Assembly (NCBI GenBank): GCA_947492955.1
Contig: CANLOV010000015.1
Coordinates: 1 to 62,201 of the forward strand
From: an uncultured Cellulophaga sp.
GTDB taxonomy: Bacteria > Bacteroidota > Bacteroidia > Flavobacteriales > Flavobacteriaceae
DNA: 62,201 nucleotides
Direction of reading: 5' to 3'
The position numbers were made by a program, and so were the translations under genes. The stretch's first letter is position 1, and each line of letters begins with the position of its first letter. The notes beneath the pieces are model-generated. The model was not told the DNA's origin, ran no database searches, and saw only the letters and a list, made by a program, of their open reading frames with translations. Below, in pieces: positions 53,427-62,201 of this stretch.

Positions 53427-54092
53427 TCAATCAACTATTTTTATTATGTACAGTAATTGACCTGAATGCATAAAGCAAAGGTTTTTATTGAATAGATGTA
53501 ATTTAACATCATCTTTATCAAAGGATTCATAATATAGAGTTCTACACTGTTCTTCAGATATAACTTTAAAACTAGATTTTGAATCATTGTTACTTATATC
53601 TATTATAAGTTGATTATTCCCTTCTAAATATAATAACTCATTATAGTTAGATATGTCTATTTTTGTTGAACAATTTTCTGTATACTCTTTTTTATAATAA
53701 CTAGCAAAATCAAAATCAATAAGTTCCCACTTGTGATTGAGGATAGGACTCTTCTTTTTAATTGATACTCTTTCGCTTGTATTATAAATACCTTGAGAAT
53801 CTGCCCTAATTATTTCTACTAAAAAGTATTGATATTTTTTTGATTTGTTAATACCAAAAACATCATTATACTTGACAGTATTTTGCTCATTAAAGATAAT
53901 CTCATCTTCCTCTAACTCAATATCCGCATATACTTTATCAAGAATTAATATTTTTTTGTCAGTATTATTGATATAAATACAACCGTCAACAGATGGTGTT
54001 ATTATTAAATTTGGCACTTGACAATATAAAAGGGATATTCCTGCTAAAAAAAACACAGAAGTGCTTAAAAAGATTTTCTTAATAAAATTCAT
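53427..54092 (-). CDS. Secreted protein of unknown function downstream of the Rhs tip
   Basis: A 221-residue protein with a signal peptide (MNFIKKIFLSTSVFFLAGISLLYCQ). The Cys in LLYCQ could be lipidated but the lipobox is poor. The mature part is beta-rich with mixed charge and three further Cys residues (CIYI near 39, ENCSTK, EEQC). I recognise no family. It begins 8 bp after the Rhs-tip gene on the same strand, the place where immunity proteins of polymorphic toxins usually stand. That role is a possibility only. Confidence 0.65.
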   Translation of the reverse strand: MNFIKKIFLSTSVFFLAGISLLYCQVPNLIITPSVDGCIYINNTDKKILILDKVYADIELEEDEIIFNEQNTVKYNDVFGINKSKKYQYFLVEIIRADSQGIYNTSERVSIKKKSPILNHKWELIDFDFASYYKKEYTENCSTKIDISNYNELLYLEGNNQLIIDISNNDSKSSFKVISEEQCRTLYYESFDKDDVKLHLFNKNLCFMHSGQLLYIIKIVD

Positions 54093-54100
54093 GTCATTAC

Positions 54101-55150
54101 TTAATTTTGTTCGTCACTTTCTTCAAAAGTCGTAAGCTTCGCTCTTAATTTATAGGTTGTACTGTTATCTATAGTATAATTAATTTTCACCTTACTTGGG
54201 TCAACATTATATTTCTCAATATAATCTCGCAATAACCTAACTCTATCTGCTGCTAAATCTTTAGCTAAATAATTCTTACTAAACCAATTATGCTCAATTA
54301 CTGTTTCAGGTCCGCCAGAAACTTGAACATTAATTGTAATTTCCAATCTGTTATTTGGATGTTCTTTTACTTTATCAAAAATAGGGTCTAAAGCTCTCCG
54401 AGCTCTTTTATGATTTTGAAATTTCGGTTTAGCTCTTTCAAATTTAACATCTAATTCTACTGATTTAACAGTCTCGCTATAGGTTCTTTGGTTTTGATTA
54501 ATCGTATTTTCATTAATCGTTTCTTGAGGTTCATTTTTAATTTTTGTTGAAACACCAGCTTCCACAACATCTTTATTTGGGGTGTCTAATTTTGGGACTG
54601 CTTCATTTTTGGGATTAGGTGGCGGACTAGTTGCATCAACTAAACTGTCTATTCTTCGTTCTACAGAAAATTGCCTTACTCCTCTTAAACTAGGTCTTGC
54701 AATATTTCTATAGACGTTTGTGTAATAACTAGCTTGACTTCCTGGATAACCTTCTTTAATAATATTTGCACCTGTTTTTACTTTGATAATCTTATCTTCA
54801 GAGAAATCATGATTCAATAGTACTTTTACAGTTGCTCCATCTTCTATTCGTTTTCCATTAATAATAACAACATTTTTTATAACTAATCGTGATTTAGTAA
54901 CAGGAAGTTCTTCTAAACCATCCAAATCAATATTAAGAATAGGACTATTCCCTGCAAACTGATAAGGTGAGTAATGAGGGAACCCTTTAAACAATGGGTC
55001 AGTTGATAAAAATTTACCAAGTCTTGCATCATAAACTCTAAATCCATAATCATACTGAACACCTTCACCTTTTACTTCATCATCTTTCTCTTTACCATTG
55101 AAGCCATATCTATAATCTGAAGAGTTCCCGTGCCTGTTAGGTAAAAGCAT
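54101..55150 (-). CDS. Orphan Rhs C-terminal tip with variable C-terminal domain
   Basis: 349 residues from the ATG at 55150, but the frame is open to 55183 and includes DYYPFGM, the normal Rhs core lead-in, before an in-frame TGA at 55186-55184. The Rhs core is at residues ~12-82 (YRYGFNGKEKDDEVKGEG, YDYGFRVYDARLGKFLSTDP, SPYQFAGNSPILNIDLDGL). Normally this follows more than 1000 residues of YD repeats, which are absent here. The following ~270 residues are unlike the core: a Pro/Asn-rich linker, then a domain (~240-340) whose ITINVQVSGG, LAADRVRLLRDYIEKY and VDPSKVKINY resemble an OmpA-like fold. Possibly a displaced polymorphic-toxin tip. It is followed 8 bp on by an unknown secreted protein. 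Confidence 0.75.
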   Translation of the reverse strand: MLLPNRHGNSSDYRYGFNGKEKDDEVKGEGVQYDYGFRVYDARLGKFLSTDPLFKGFPHYSPYQFAGNSPILNIDLDGLEELPVTKSRLVIKNVVIINGKRIEDGATVKVLLNHDFSEDKIIKVKTGANIIKEGYPGSQASYYTNVYRNIARPSLRGVRQFSVERRIDSLVDATSPPPNPKNEAVPKLDTPNKDVVEAGVSTKIKNEPQETINENTINQNQRTYSETVKSVELDVKFERAKPKFQNHKRARRALDPIFDKVKEHPNNRLEITINVQVSGGPETVIEHNWFSKNYLAKDLAADRVRLLRDYIEKYNVDPSKVKINYTIDNSTTYKLRAKLTTFEESDEQN

Positions 55151-55368
55151 ACCAAAAGGATAGTAATCTATAGGCTCAAAACATCAGTCTTTATAAGAAC
55201 TTTTTGCTTTTTTTAAAAGCTAAAAAATACCATAAAATGCGTTTTTAGGTCATTTTTCACCTGTAAAACAAACATTTTATATTACTTTATTACAAGTTAC
55301 GAATTTAGCAATAAGCTGTAAAATAAAAGTACTGGCAAATTGTACTTTTTGTAGTACTTTTATAAAAG

Positions 55369-56667
55369 ATGAAATATTGTAAAGTACATATGCGTAGCTT
55401 ATTGGTAAATAAATTCTTTTTTGTAATACTCTTATTTTTAATTACGGCACCTTTATCAGCGTCGGTAATTTTAATTCCTATGGACGATGAGTCGCAAAAA
55501 AATCATTTAAAAGCCTATGGTATTACCTATTGGGTACTAGGCAAACAGCAAAAAGTACAATGGTTATTAAATTATAGAGGAGGTTCTTTTTTATTGCCAG
55601 ATGGTGATAGTATTCGTAAAGAATGCCAAATAAGAGGTGTTTCTTTTGAAGTGGTATCCGATGCGCAAGCCAATGAAATATTAGAGGGTATTAGTAGTCC
55701 GTCTAAAAACCAAGAAGCTGTAATTTTAGAAAAGGCACCTAAAATAGCCGTGTATTCCCCTAAAGGAAATTTACCTTGGGACGATGCGGTAACTATGGCG
55801 CTTACCTATGCAGAAATTCCGTATGAAACTATTTACGATGAAGAAGTGTTAGATGATAAGTTGGCAATTTATGATTGGTTGCACCTGCATCACGAAGATT
55901 TTACGGGGCAATACGGTAAATTTTATGGTTCCTATAAAGCAGCACCATGGTATATAGAAGCAAAAGAAAAAGCGGAAGCTTTAGCAACAAAATTAGGCTA
56001 TGCTAAAGTATCCGAAGAAAAAGGAGCGGTAGCCCAAAAAATAAGAAAGTATGTAATAGGAGGAGGCTTTATGTTTGCCATGTGTTCTGCTACCGATAGT
56101 TTTGATATTGCACTTTCTGCCCATGGTGTAGATATTTGTGAGGCTATGTTCGATGGCGACCCTTCGGAAGCTAGTTATCAAAACAAATTAGATTTTACTA
56201 AAACATTTGCTTTCACCGATTTTACTTTGGAAAGGAACCCTATAAAATACGAGTTTTCTTCTATAGATATGACGGCTAAGCGCAAACGAGTACCTAAAGA
56301 ATCTGATTATTTTACATTAATGGATTTTTCGGCTAAATGGGATCCCGTGCCTACTATGTTGTGCCAAAACCATACGGCATTGGTAAAAGGTTTTATGGGA
56401 CAAACTACTGCTTTTGCAAGAGATGAAATAAAACCTACAGTGTTAGTTTTGGGTGAAAATAAAATAAACGGAGAAGCACGTTACATACACGGCATAAAAG
56501 GAAAAGGTTTTTTTACTTTTTATGGCGGACACGATCCTGAAGATTACCAGCATAGGGTAGGAGACCCCAAAACAGAGTTAGAATTACATCCTAACTCACC
56601 AGGGTATAGACTTATATTAAATAATGTATTGTTTCCGGCAGCTCGTAAAAAGAAACAAAAGACTTAA
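55369..56667 (+). CDS. Secreted protein of the family annotated 'asparagine synthetase B' in Bacteroidota
   Basis: A 432-residue protein with a signal peptide (FFFVILLFLITAPLSAS). It is full of conserved stretches (ILIPMDDESQKNHLKAYGI, GGFMFAMCSATDSFDIAL, GRxxFYGGHDPEDYQH-like) that I know from flavobacterial proteins labelled 'asparagine synthetase B'. It lacks the N-terminal Cys of glutaminase domains and an ATP pyrophosphatase motif, so that label is probably wrong; GGFMFAMCSATD and FYGGHDPED recall a class-I amidotransferase/ThuA-like fold. The ATG at 55369 was used; the ATG at 55390 is also possible. It overlaps the convergent HAD gene by 4 bp. Confidence 0.85.
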   Translation: MKYCKVHMRSLLVNKFFFVILLFLITAPLSASVILIPMDDESQKNHLKAYGITYWVLGKQQKVQWLLNYRGGSFLLPDGDSIRKECQIRGVSFEVVSDAQANEILEGISSPSKNQEAVILEKAPKIAVYSPKGNLPWDDAVTMALTYAEIPYETIYDEEVLDDKLAIYDWLHLHHEDFTGQYGKFYGSYKAAPWYIEAKEKAEALATKLGYAKVSEEKGAVAQKIRKYVIGGGFMFAMCSATDSFDIALSAHGVDICEAMFDGDPSEASYQNKLDFTKTFAFTDFTLERNPIKYEFSSIDMTAKRKRVPKESDYFTLMDFSAKWDPVPTMLCQNHTALVKGFMGQTTAFARDEIKPTVLVLGENKINGEARYIHGIKGKGFFTFYGGHDPEDYQHRVGDPKTELELHPNSPGYRLILNNVLFPAARKKKQKT

Positions 56668-57467
56668 TTTTTACTAGCAATTAGTTGTTCTAATATGCGT
56701 TCTACGCCAAAATCATCATTACTATGTGTTTTGTAATTGGCAATTTCTAATACATTGGGGTGTGCATTTGCCATGGCAAAGCTGTATGTAGCATTAGCTA
56801 ACATTTCTAAATCGTTATTATAATCGCCAAAAACTAAAGTTTCATTAGCTTGTATATTGTGCTGTTTTTGTAATTCTTCTACAGCATATCCTTTATTAGC
56901 ATTTTCATGAGATAGGTCTAACCAATTTTGTCCAGATATTTTTACTTTAAAATCACCTTCTAATTGTTGTACTTCAGGGTAAATATAGTGTTCAGAACTA
57001 ATAGAATGATAAATAGCAATTTTTAAAATCTCTTCATTAAAATTTTCAAAACTATCTAAAACAATAAATTCGGTATAGTATTGTTTCATTTTTTCAATAA
57101 AATTATCTGAATCTCCCAAAACATAAGCATTGCTTTTGGCGCATAAGACCACATGAGCACCTTCTATTTTTTGTGCAATCTGTACTAATTGATGCACTTT
57201 TTCTTGGGTTAAAGGAGTAGAAAATAATTCTTTTTCTTGTTGCACGGCATAAGCACCGTTTTCGGCAACCACAATAATATCGTTTTTAATAGGCGTTAAT
57301 TTATCTATAATACTATTGTATTGTCTGCCACTAGCAGCAACAAATAAGATATTATGTTTTTTTAATTCTTTAAATAAATTAAAGAATTTGGTGCTTACTT
57401 GGTGATAGGAGTTTAATAAAGTACCATCCATATCGGTAACTACCATTTTTATATTAGATAAATCCAT
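56664..57467 (-). CDS. Cof-type HAD-IIB family phosphatase
   Basis: A 267-residue HAD hydrolase. Motif I is VVTDMDGTLLNS near 9-20, motif II the Ser in VAASGRQYNS, motif III a Lys in NKGYAVEELQKQ and motif IV FGDYNNDLEML, followed by SFAMANAHPNVLEIANYKT and a short tail. The large cap between motifs II and III is of C2B type. It resembles the HAD protein at 9252-10046 in plan. Substrate: probably sugar phosphates or cofactors. Confidence 0.93.
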   Translation of the reverse strand: MDLSNIKMVVTDMDGTLLNSYHQVSTKFFNLFKELKKHNILFVAASGRQYNSIIDKLTPIKNDIIVVAENGAYAVQQEKELFSTPLTQEKVHQLVQIAQKIEGAHVVLCAKSNAYVLGDSDNFIEKMKQYYTEFIVLDSFENFNEEILKIAIYHSISSEHYIYPEVQQLEGDFKVKISGQNWLDLSHENANKGYAVEELQKQHNIQANETLVFGDYNNDLEMLANATYSFAMANAHPNVLEIANYKTHSNDDFGVERILEQLIASKN

Positions 57468-57592
57468 GTATCTTATTTTTAAAGAAATGCAAAGATATTT
57501 TTTATACGCTAGTTTTATAGTTAAACATGGTAAAGTTTATATTAAATTGCTTTAATTTTTAAACACATACAAAATAAGCGTAGGTAATAAGT

Positions 57593-58015
57593 ATGAAAAG
57601 CTATCAGAAAGAAATAAGGTTAAGATCGTACAAAAGAGGTTTTCATTTAATAACAGAAGAAGTGCAGAGGGCTATCCCAGAAATTAGAAATATTTCTGTT
57701 GGGTTTGTACAAGTTTTTATAAAGCATACCTCTGCAAGTTTAACGATAAATGAAAATGCAGACCCTACGGTTAGGGTAGATTTTGAAAGTCATATTAATA
57801 AAATGGTCCCAGAAGATATGCCGTATTATATACATACTTACGAAGGACCAGATGATATGCCTGCACATATAAAAGCATCTTTAATGGGGGCATCGGTGCA
57901 AATACCAATTACAAACGGAAATTTAAATTTAGGAATTTGGCAAGGTATTTATCTATGCGAACATAGAAACCATGCCTCTGGAAGAAATATTGTAATAACG
58001 GCTATGGGTTCGTAG
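57593..58015 (+). CDS. YjbQ family protein (secondary thiamine-phosphate synthase-like)
   Basis: A 140-residue UPF0047/YjbQ protein. The family motifs IKHTSASLTINENADPTVRVDFE, MPAHIKASLMGASVQIPITNG and LGIWQGIYLCEHRNH are present, with His and Glu residues that form a possible metal site. E. coli YjbQ has a weak thiamine-phosphate synthase activity; the physiological role is not clear. It stands alone. Confidence 0.93.
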   Translation: MKSYQKEIRLRSYKRGFHLITEEVQRAIPEIRNISVGFVQVFIKHTSASLTINENADPTVRVDFESHINKMVPEDMPYYIHTYEGPDDMPAHIKASLMGASVQIPITNGNLNLGIWQGIYLCEHRNHASGRNIVITAMGS

Positions 58016-58017
58016 CT

Positions 58018-58437
58018 TTATTTTATAAACCTAATTGTCATAGGGTATTTGTATAGCTCGCCTCTTGTAGCGGCAGAACCACCCAAAATAGGAGGTATAA
58101 TAGTTAATAATGCTAAAGGAATACCAATTAAAAATAATAGGAACATAAATACAAAACCTATAAGTACAAAGGTTAATATAAAGGATATAAAAAACAGAAA
58201 AAAGAAAACTAAAGTGTATATAAGTAAGCTTATCTGGTAATTAAGCACATGCTTTCCGTGTGCATCCATATCCTTAATCTCGTGTTTTTTACTAGACCAT
58301 AAAATTAAAGGAACAATTAACCCAAAAGGTCCCATAAAGTTTAGTAATTGAGAGTAATGCATTAATGAAATAGTAGAGTTGTCTTCTCTTAATTCAGGGC
58401 TTTGTTTTGGGCTAATAGGTGTAAGCGTGTTTTCCAT
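58018..58437 (-). CDS. DUF4870 domain membrane protein
   Basis: A 139-residue membrane protein. After an N-terminal polar segment, SLMHYSQLLNFMGPFGLIVPLILWSSKKHEIKDMDAHGKHVLNYQISLLIY is the signature of DUF4870/Tic20-like proteins, followed by two to three more hydrophobic helices. Function unknown. It lies 2 bp past the stop of the convergent yjbQ gene. Confidence 0.9.
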   Translation of the reverse strand: MENTLTPISPKQSPELREDNSTISLMHYSQLLNFMGPFGLIVPLILWSSKKHEIKDMDAHGKHVLNYQISLLIYTLVFFFLFFISFILTFVLIGFVFMFLLFLIGIPLALLTIIPPILGGSAATRGELYKYPMTIRFIK

Positions 58438-58466
58438 TTAAATATAATTGGTACTGTATAAACGCA

Positions 58467-58498
58467 AAAAATCCGATTCTATTGAGAATCGGATTTTT
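58467..58498 (-). terminator. Rho-independent terminator of the translation cluster
   Basis: A 13-bp stem (AAAAATCCGATTC / GAATCGGATTTTT) with a 6-nt loop and T-run on the minus strand, 25 bp past the rplT stop. Confidence 0.92.
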
Positions 58499-58523
58499 CT
58501 ATAAACGAGATAAGTTTATTAAT

Positions 58524-58868
58524 TTATTTTACTTTATTAACGATAGCCTTAAAAGCTTCTGGATGATTCATTGCTAAATCTGCTAATACCTTACGGTTTA
58601 ACTCTATTCCATTTGCTTTTACTTTTCCCATAAACTGAGAATAAGATAAGCCGTGTAATCTGGCACCCGCATTAATACGTGTAATCCATAAAGCACGGAA
58701 GTTTCTCTTTTTATTTCTACGGTCTCTGTAAGCATATTGCATTGCTTTTTCAACCGCATTTTTGGCTACTGTCCAAACGTTTTTACGTCTTCCAAAGTAA
58801 CCTTTGGCTTGCTTCATCACTTTTTTTCTACGAGCTCTTGAAGCAACTGAATTTACTGATCTTGGCAT
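58524..58868 (-). CDS. rplT: Ribosomal protein L20
   Basis: A 114-residue basic protein of the large ribosomal subunit. [31 protein letters not shown] and the IARAxxHGLSYSxF-type region ([20 protein letters not shown]) are typical. It is the last gene of infC-rpmI-rplT. In many bacteria L20 represses its own operon by binding mRNA, but I cannot identify such a site here. Confidence 0.97.
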   Translation of the reverse strand: MPRSVNSVASRARRKKVMKQAKGYFGRRKNVWTVAKNAVEKAMQYAYRDRRNKKRNFRALWITRINAGARLHGLSYSQFMGKVKANGIELNRKVLADLAMNHPEAFKAIVNKVK

Positions 58869-58960
58869 AATTTAATTGTTTTTTGTAGTAGGCGTCCAAC
58901 TTTATGGAACTTTTAATTGCCTAACTCCAGGGTTAATAATTACCGTTAAAGAAAATTATA

Positions 58961-59158
58961 TTATTTTAAACACAATTGTTCTTTAATACTGTTAACATCT
59001 GCATCATGAACTAGTCCTGAGTGTGTTAACGCAAGCTTACGCTTTTTAGATTTCTTAGTCAATATATGACTCTTAAAAGCGTGCTTTCTTTTAATTTTAC
59101 CAGTACCTGTAAGCTTAAAACGCTTCTTGGCACTAGATTTTGTTTTCATTTTAGGCAT
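58961..59158 (-). CDS. rpmI: Ribosomal protein L35
   Basis: A 65-residue basic protein starting [20 protein letters not shown] with [19 protein letters not shown] following, as in all L35. It lies between infC (75-bp gap) and rplT (92-bp gap) in the conserved order. Confidence 0.96.
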   Translation of the reverse strand: MPKMKTKSSAKKRFKLTGTGKIKRKHAFKSHILTKKSKKRKLALTHSGLVHDADVNSIKEQLCLK

Positions 59159-59233
59159 TTTCTTCCTATTTATGGTTTATCTCGCTTACTATCTTAATTT
59201 ATTTATCATCTTAAAATAAGAATTAAAACAAAC

Positions 59234-59788
59234 TTATTTTTTTGTTTTAGGTGATATAAACATTGTCATACGTTTACCTTCTAATTTAGGCATTTGTTCT
59301 ACTTTACCTAAATCTTCTAATTCAGAGGCAAGTCTTAACAATAGTATTTCACCTTGGTCTTTATAAACAATAGATCTACCCTTAAAGAATACATAGGCTT
59401 TTAATTTAGCCCCATCTTTTAAGAATTTTTCGGCATGCTTCTTTTTAAACTCATAATCATGATCATCTGTCTGCGGACCAAAACGTATTTCTTTTACAAT
59501 AACTTTGGTAGCTTTAGATTTCATTACCTTTTCGCGCTTCTTTTGCTCGTAAAGGAATTTCTTATAATCTATAATTTTACAAACAGGTGGATCCGCTTTA
59601 GGCGAAATTTCCACCAAATCCAATTCTAATTCTTCGGATTTTGCTTTTGCATCCCTTAAAGAGTATACACCCACTTCTACATTATCACCAACTAATCTTA
59701 CATTAGGCGATGTAATGTTTTCGTTAATTTTATGAGGATTTTTATTTTCTCTCCTTGGCTGAGGCCTAAATCTTTTACGTATTGCTAT
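59234..59788 (-). CDS. infC: Translation initiation factor IF-3, apparent ATA start
   Basis: A 184-residue factor that binds the 30S subunit and checks start-codon pairing. Domains: N-terminal IF3_N (~25-90; [29 protein letters not shown]) and C-terminal IF3_C (~100-175; [17 protein letters not shown]). The frame from 59788 begins ATA GCA ATA CGT, giving a start like the MAIRxRFRP of related proteins. An in-frame TAA stands two codons upstream (59794-59792), so no ATG, GTG or TTG start fits. Rare starts on infC are known to give feedback control by IF-3. Confidence 0.93.
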   Translation of the reverse strand: MAIRKRFRPQPRRENKNPHKINENITSPNVRLVGDNVEVGVYSLRDAKAKSEELELDLVEISPKADPPVCKIIDYKKFLYEQKKREKVMKSKATKVIVKEIRFGPQTDDHDYEFKKKHAEKFLKDGAKLKAYVFFKGRSIVYKDQGEILLLRLASELEDLGKVEQMPKLEGKRMTMFISPKTKK

Positions 59789-59823
59789 GGCTTAAATTTT
59801 TTAAATTAAACTTCTAATTTTTT

Positions 59824-61764
59824 CTAAAACGTTTTTAATGTACTATTTATTTCTTTAGTAATCAAGTTTGTAAAATCTTCTATCGAAATAGAACCTAAAT
59901 CCTCGCCTCCATGCTTACGTACAGAAATAGTATTTTCCTTCTCTTCGTTCTCTCCAACAATTAGCATAAACGGTATTTTTTTCATTTCTGTTTCCCGTAT
60001 TTTTTTGCCAACTGTCTCATTTCTACTATCAATGAGGGCGCGAATTTCGTTATTTTCTAGTGAATTTAAAACTTTTTCCGCATATATTTCATACTTCTCA
60101 CTAATTGGGAGCAATATTGCTTGCTCTGGTATTAGCCATAAAGGGAAATTTCCTCCGGTGTGTTCTAGCAATAAAGCAATAAAACGTTCCATACTTCCAA
60201 AAGGAGCTCTGTGTATCATAACAGGTCTGTGTAGCCCGTTATCACTGCCTTTATAGTTAAGATCAAAACGCTCAGGAAGGTTGTAATCTACCTGTATAGT
60301 TCCTAATTGCCAGCTTCTTCCTAAGGCATCTTTAATCATAAAATCTAGTTTAGGACCATAGAAAGCAGCTTCGCCACTTTCAATAATAAAATCTAAACCT
60401 TTTTCCTTAGCAGCATCAATAATAGCATTTTCTGCTTTTTCCCAGTTTTCTACTGAACCAATGTATTTGTCGGGATTATTTAAATCCCTTACAGAAACTT
60501 GTGCTGTAAAATCTTCAAAACCTAAAGAACCTAGTACGTATAAGGTAAGATCTATTACGTTTTTAAATTCATCGGCCAATTGGTCTGGTGTACAAAAAAT
60601 ATGAGCATCATCTTGTGTAAAGCCACGAACTCTTGTTAAACCATGTAGCTCACCACTTTGTTCGTAACGATAAACCGTACCAAATTCGGCAAAACGTTTT
60701 GGTAAATCTTTATAAGAATGAGGCTTAAAATTATAAACTTCACAGTGGTGTGGGCAGTTCATAGGTTTTAATAAAAACTCCTCATCCATTTTAGGGGTTT
60801 TTATAGGCTGAAAACTGTCTTCTCCATATTTAGCATAGTGGCCAGAAGTAACATACAGTTCTTTTTGACCAATATGTGGAGTTACCACCATTTCGTAACC
60901 AGCTTTCTTCTGTGCTTTCTTTAGAAATTGCTCTAAACGCTCTCTTAAAGCAGCTCCTTTAGGTAGCCAAAGAGGCAATCCTTGACCTACTTTCTGAGAA
61001 AAAGTAAATAACTCTAACTCTTTTCCAAGCTTTCTATGGTCTCGTTTTTTAGCCTCTTCAAGTAATTCTAAATATTGTGTTAGCTCTTTTTGTTTAGGGA
61101 AAGAAATACCGTAAACACGAGTTAATTGCTTGTTTTTTTCATCGCCTCTCCAATAAGCACCAGCAACACTTAGTATTTTTATAGCTTTAATAATACCAGT
61201 GTTAGGAATATGGCCACCTCTACATAAATCTGTAAACGTATCGTGATCACAAAAAGTAATAGTGCCATCTTCAAGGTTTTCAATAAGTTCTACCTTATAC
61301 TCATTACCTTGTTCTTTATATAGTGCCAAAGCATCTGCTTTAGATACAGAACGTAATTTATAATCGTGCTTACCTCTGGCTATTTCAATAGCTTTCTTTT
61401 CTATGGTAGGAAAATCTTTTTCAGAAATAGATTGGTCTCCTAAATCAACATCATAATAAAAGCCGTTATCAATAGCAGGTCCAATTGTTAGTTTTACTCC
61501 AGGGTATAACTCTTCTAATGCTTGTGCAACAACATGAGAAGAAGAGTGCCAAAAAGCTTTTTTTCCTTCAGGATTGTTCCATGTATATAAGGTAAGAGAA
61601 CCATCGGTGGTTAAAGGTGTGGTAGATTCAATGGTGGTATCATTAAATTTTGCAGAGATAACACCTCTGGCTAAACCTTCGCTAATGCTTTTAGCAACAT
61701 CAATAGGAGTGCTGTTCTTAGCATATTCCTTAATAGTACCGTCTGGTAAAGTAATCTTAATCAT
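59824..61764 (-). CDS. thrS: Threonyl-tRNA synthetase
   Basis: A 646-residue class II synthetase that charges tRNA-Thr. Domains in order: TGS (~1-60), the editing domain with [11 protein letters not shown] and [20 protein letters not shown] (~75-220), the catalytic core (~240-535) with the zinc-site Cys and His in [10 protein letters not shown], the motif 2 region [24 protein letters not shown] and motif 3 [10 protein letters not shown], then the anticodon-binding domain (~540-640). It is the first gene of the cluster, with its own promoter. Confidence 0.97.
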   Translation of the reverse strand: MIKITLPDGTIKEYAKNSTPIDVAKSISEGLARGVISAKFNDTTIESTTPLTTDGSLTLYTWNNPEGKKAFWHSSSHVVAQALEELYPGVKLTIGPAIDNGFYYDVDLGDQSISEKDFPTIEKKAIEIARGKHDYKLRSVSKADALALYKEQGNEYKVELIENLEDGTITFCDHDTFTDLCRGGHIPNTGIIKAIKILSVAGAYWRGDEKNKQLTRVYGISFPKQKELTQYLELLEEAKKRDHRKLGKELELFTFSQKVGQGLPLWLPKGAALRERLEQFLKKAQKKAGYEMVVTPHIGQKELYVTSGHYAKYGEDSFQPIKTPKMDEEFLLKPMNCPHHCEVYNFKPHSYKDLPKRFAEFGTVYRYEQSGELHGLTRVRGFTQDDAHIFCTPDQLADEFKNVIDLTLYVLGSLGFEDFTAQVSVRDLNNPDKYIGSVENWEKAENAIIDAAKEKGLDFIIESGEAAFYGPKLDFMIKDALGRSWQLGTIQVDYNLPERFDLNYKGSDNGLHRPVMIHRAPFGSMERFIALLLEHTGGNFPLWLIPEQAILLPISEKYEIYAEKVLNSLENNEIRALIDSRNETVGKKIRETEMKKIPFMLIVGENEEKENTISVRKHGGEDLGSISIEDFTNLITKEINSTLKTF

Positions 61765-61788
61765 AAGTTGTGAACATCAATAAGCCAA

Positions 61789-61819
61789 CAAAGATAATAT
61801 GTTGTATCCATGCGTACAA
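61789..61819 (-). promoter_or_regulatory. Promoter of thrS
   Basis: On the minus strand: TTG (61819-61817), a 20-nt spacer and the -7 box TATCTTTG (61796-61789), a full match to the consensus, with the ATG 24 nt further on. There is thus little room for a T-box or other leader control. Confidence 0.7.
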
Positions 61820-62201
61820 TATATACGTGTTTTTATTAGTGATGCTTTAAATTATGGGGAGTTCTTAGGTTTGTTATAGTAATTATGGTTTTTATGGTGC
61901 TATAATATATAAGTTTATAGTTAAATATGTTTTAGGTGTAAATTATATAATAGCTATGGTTTATCTATAATATAGGTTGCTAATGTATACCTATGGTGTT
62001 TAAAAGATTTAATTATAAGATATGATATGAATAAAAAAGAATGAGAAGTATAATATAAGTAATGGAAATACTTAGGAATAGGGATTGATGCAGAGTAGTT
62101 AAAAAAACTTTTGTGTCTTAGATGCGTGTAATCAGCGAGTTATGGAATTTGTAAAAAAAACGTCAAAAAAAGTTGAATTATTTTGTTGTTAGAATATAAA
62201 A
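61820..62201. other. Gene-free stretch at the window end
   Basis: A 380-bp A+T-rich stretch upstream of thrS in which I see no convincing gene or terminator. Its last 100 bp contain A-tracts and a TTG (62173-62175), as expected near a strong plus-strand promoter beyond the window, but no -7 box is seen. Confidence 0.4.

Noticed and set aside
62101-62201. Possible rRNA operon promoter at the window end
   Set aside because: A-tracts and a TTG at 62173-62175 are suggestive, but no -7 box or rRNA start is inside the window.

Overview
The window is A+T-rich chromosomal DNA that looks like a member of the Flavobacteriaceae (Bacteroidota). The evidence is a type IX secretion (T9SS) gliding-type C-terminal domain next to a PorP/SprF protein, TonB-dependent receptor and PorT-like barrels, PTPS/ManA/Idi housekeeping genes in flavobacterial style, and promoters of the Bacteroidota type (TTG, about 17-20 nt, TAnnTTTG), several with short leaders. 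I cannot name the genus from sequence alone.

Layout. 1-4.75 kb: a surface-adhesion locus with the 3' end of a large repetitive adhesin, a T9SS type-B cargo protein and a PorP/SprF partner. 4.85-12.5 kb: housekeeping and metabolic genes (idi, a PTPS-type pterin synthase, phosphomannose isomerase, a DUF4369 lipoprotein, a DUF819 permease, a HAD phosphatase, an S1/P1 nuclease, AlkB, an AraC regulator). 12.6-18.2 kb: two paralogous small secreted proteins with matching upstream regions, a MOSC protein, a cupin-like protein and two paralogous membrane-anchored AraC regulators. 18.2-23.6 kb: htpG, a possible attenuator or small RNA, TetR, an ABC1/UbiB-type kinase and a KAS III enzyme. 23.6-33.1 kb: an outer-membrane barrel receptor, a sodium:solute symporter, an ECF sigma factor with a membrane partner and a secreted alpha/beta hydrolase, recR, and a 2-oxoacid dehydrogenase E2.

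33.1-38.3 kb: a leucine-rich-repeat gene broken by one in-frame amber codon, then a cluster for lysine breakdown (Lrp regulator, DUF1338/HglS-like 2-oxoadipate dioxygenase, saccharopine reductase-like enzyme, aminoadipate-semialdehyde dehydrogenase-like enzyme). 38.3-52.8 kb: an FKBP-like lipoprotein, HslR-like S4 protein, phosphoribosyltransferase, shikimate kinase, tRNA-Lys(TTT), a large GH2 glycosidase with an altered catalytic motif, a PorT-like barrel, split transketolase, tgt-lptF/G-EamA, accA and dnaB.

52.8-55.4 kb is the most clearly accessory part: REP-like palindromes in an imperfect tandem array, a fragment resembling the C-terminal end of small XRE-type regulators, an unknown secreted protein and an orphan Rhs C-terminal tip without its Rhs body. 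55.4-62.2 kb returns to core genes: a secreted protein of the family labelled 'asparagine synthetase B', a HAD phosphatase, YjbQ, DUF4870, and the translation cluster thrS-infC-rpmI-rplT, in which infC appears to start at an ATA codon. I see no CRISPR array, no intact insertion sequence and no complete prophage. The best candidates for something undescribed are the orphan Rhs tip with its downstream partner and neighbouring repeats, the terminator-bearing leader at 20.25-20.36 kb, and the membrane-AraC pair with its repeated upstream motif.
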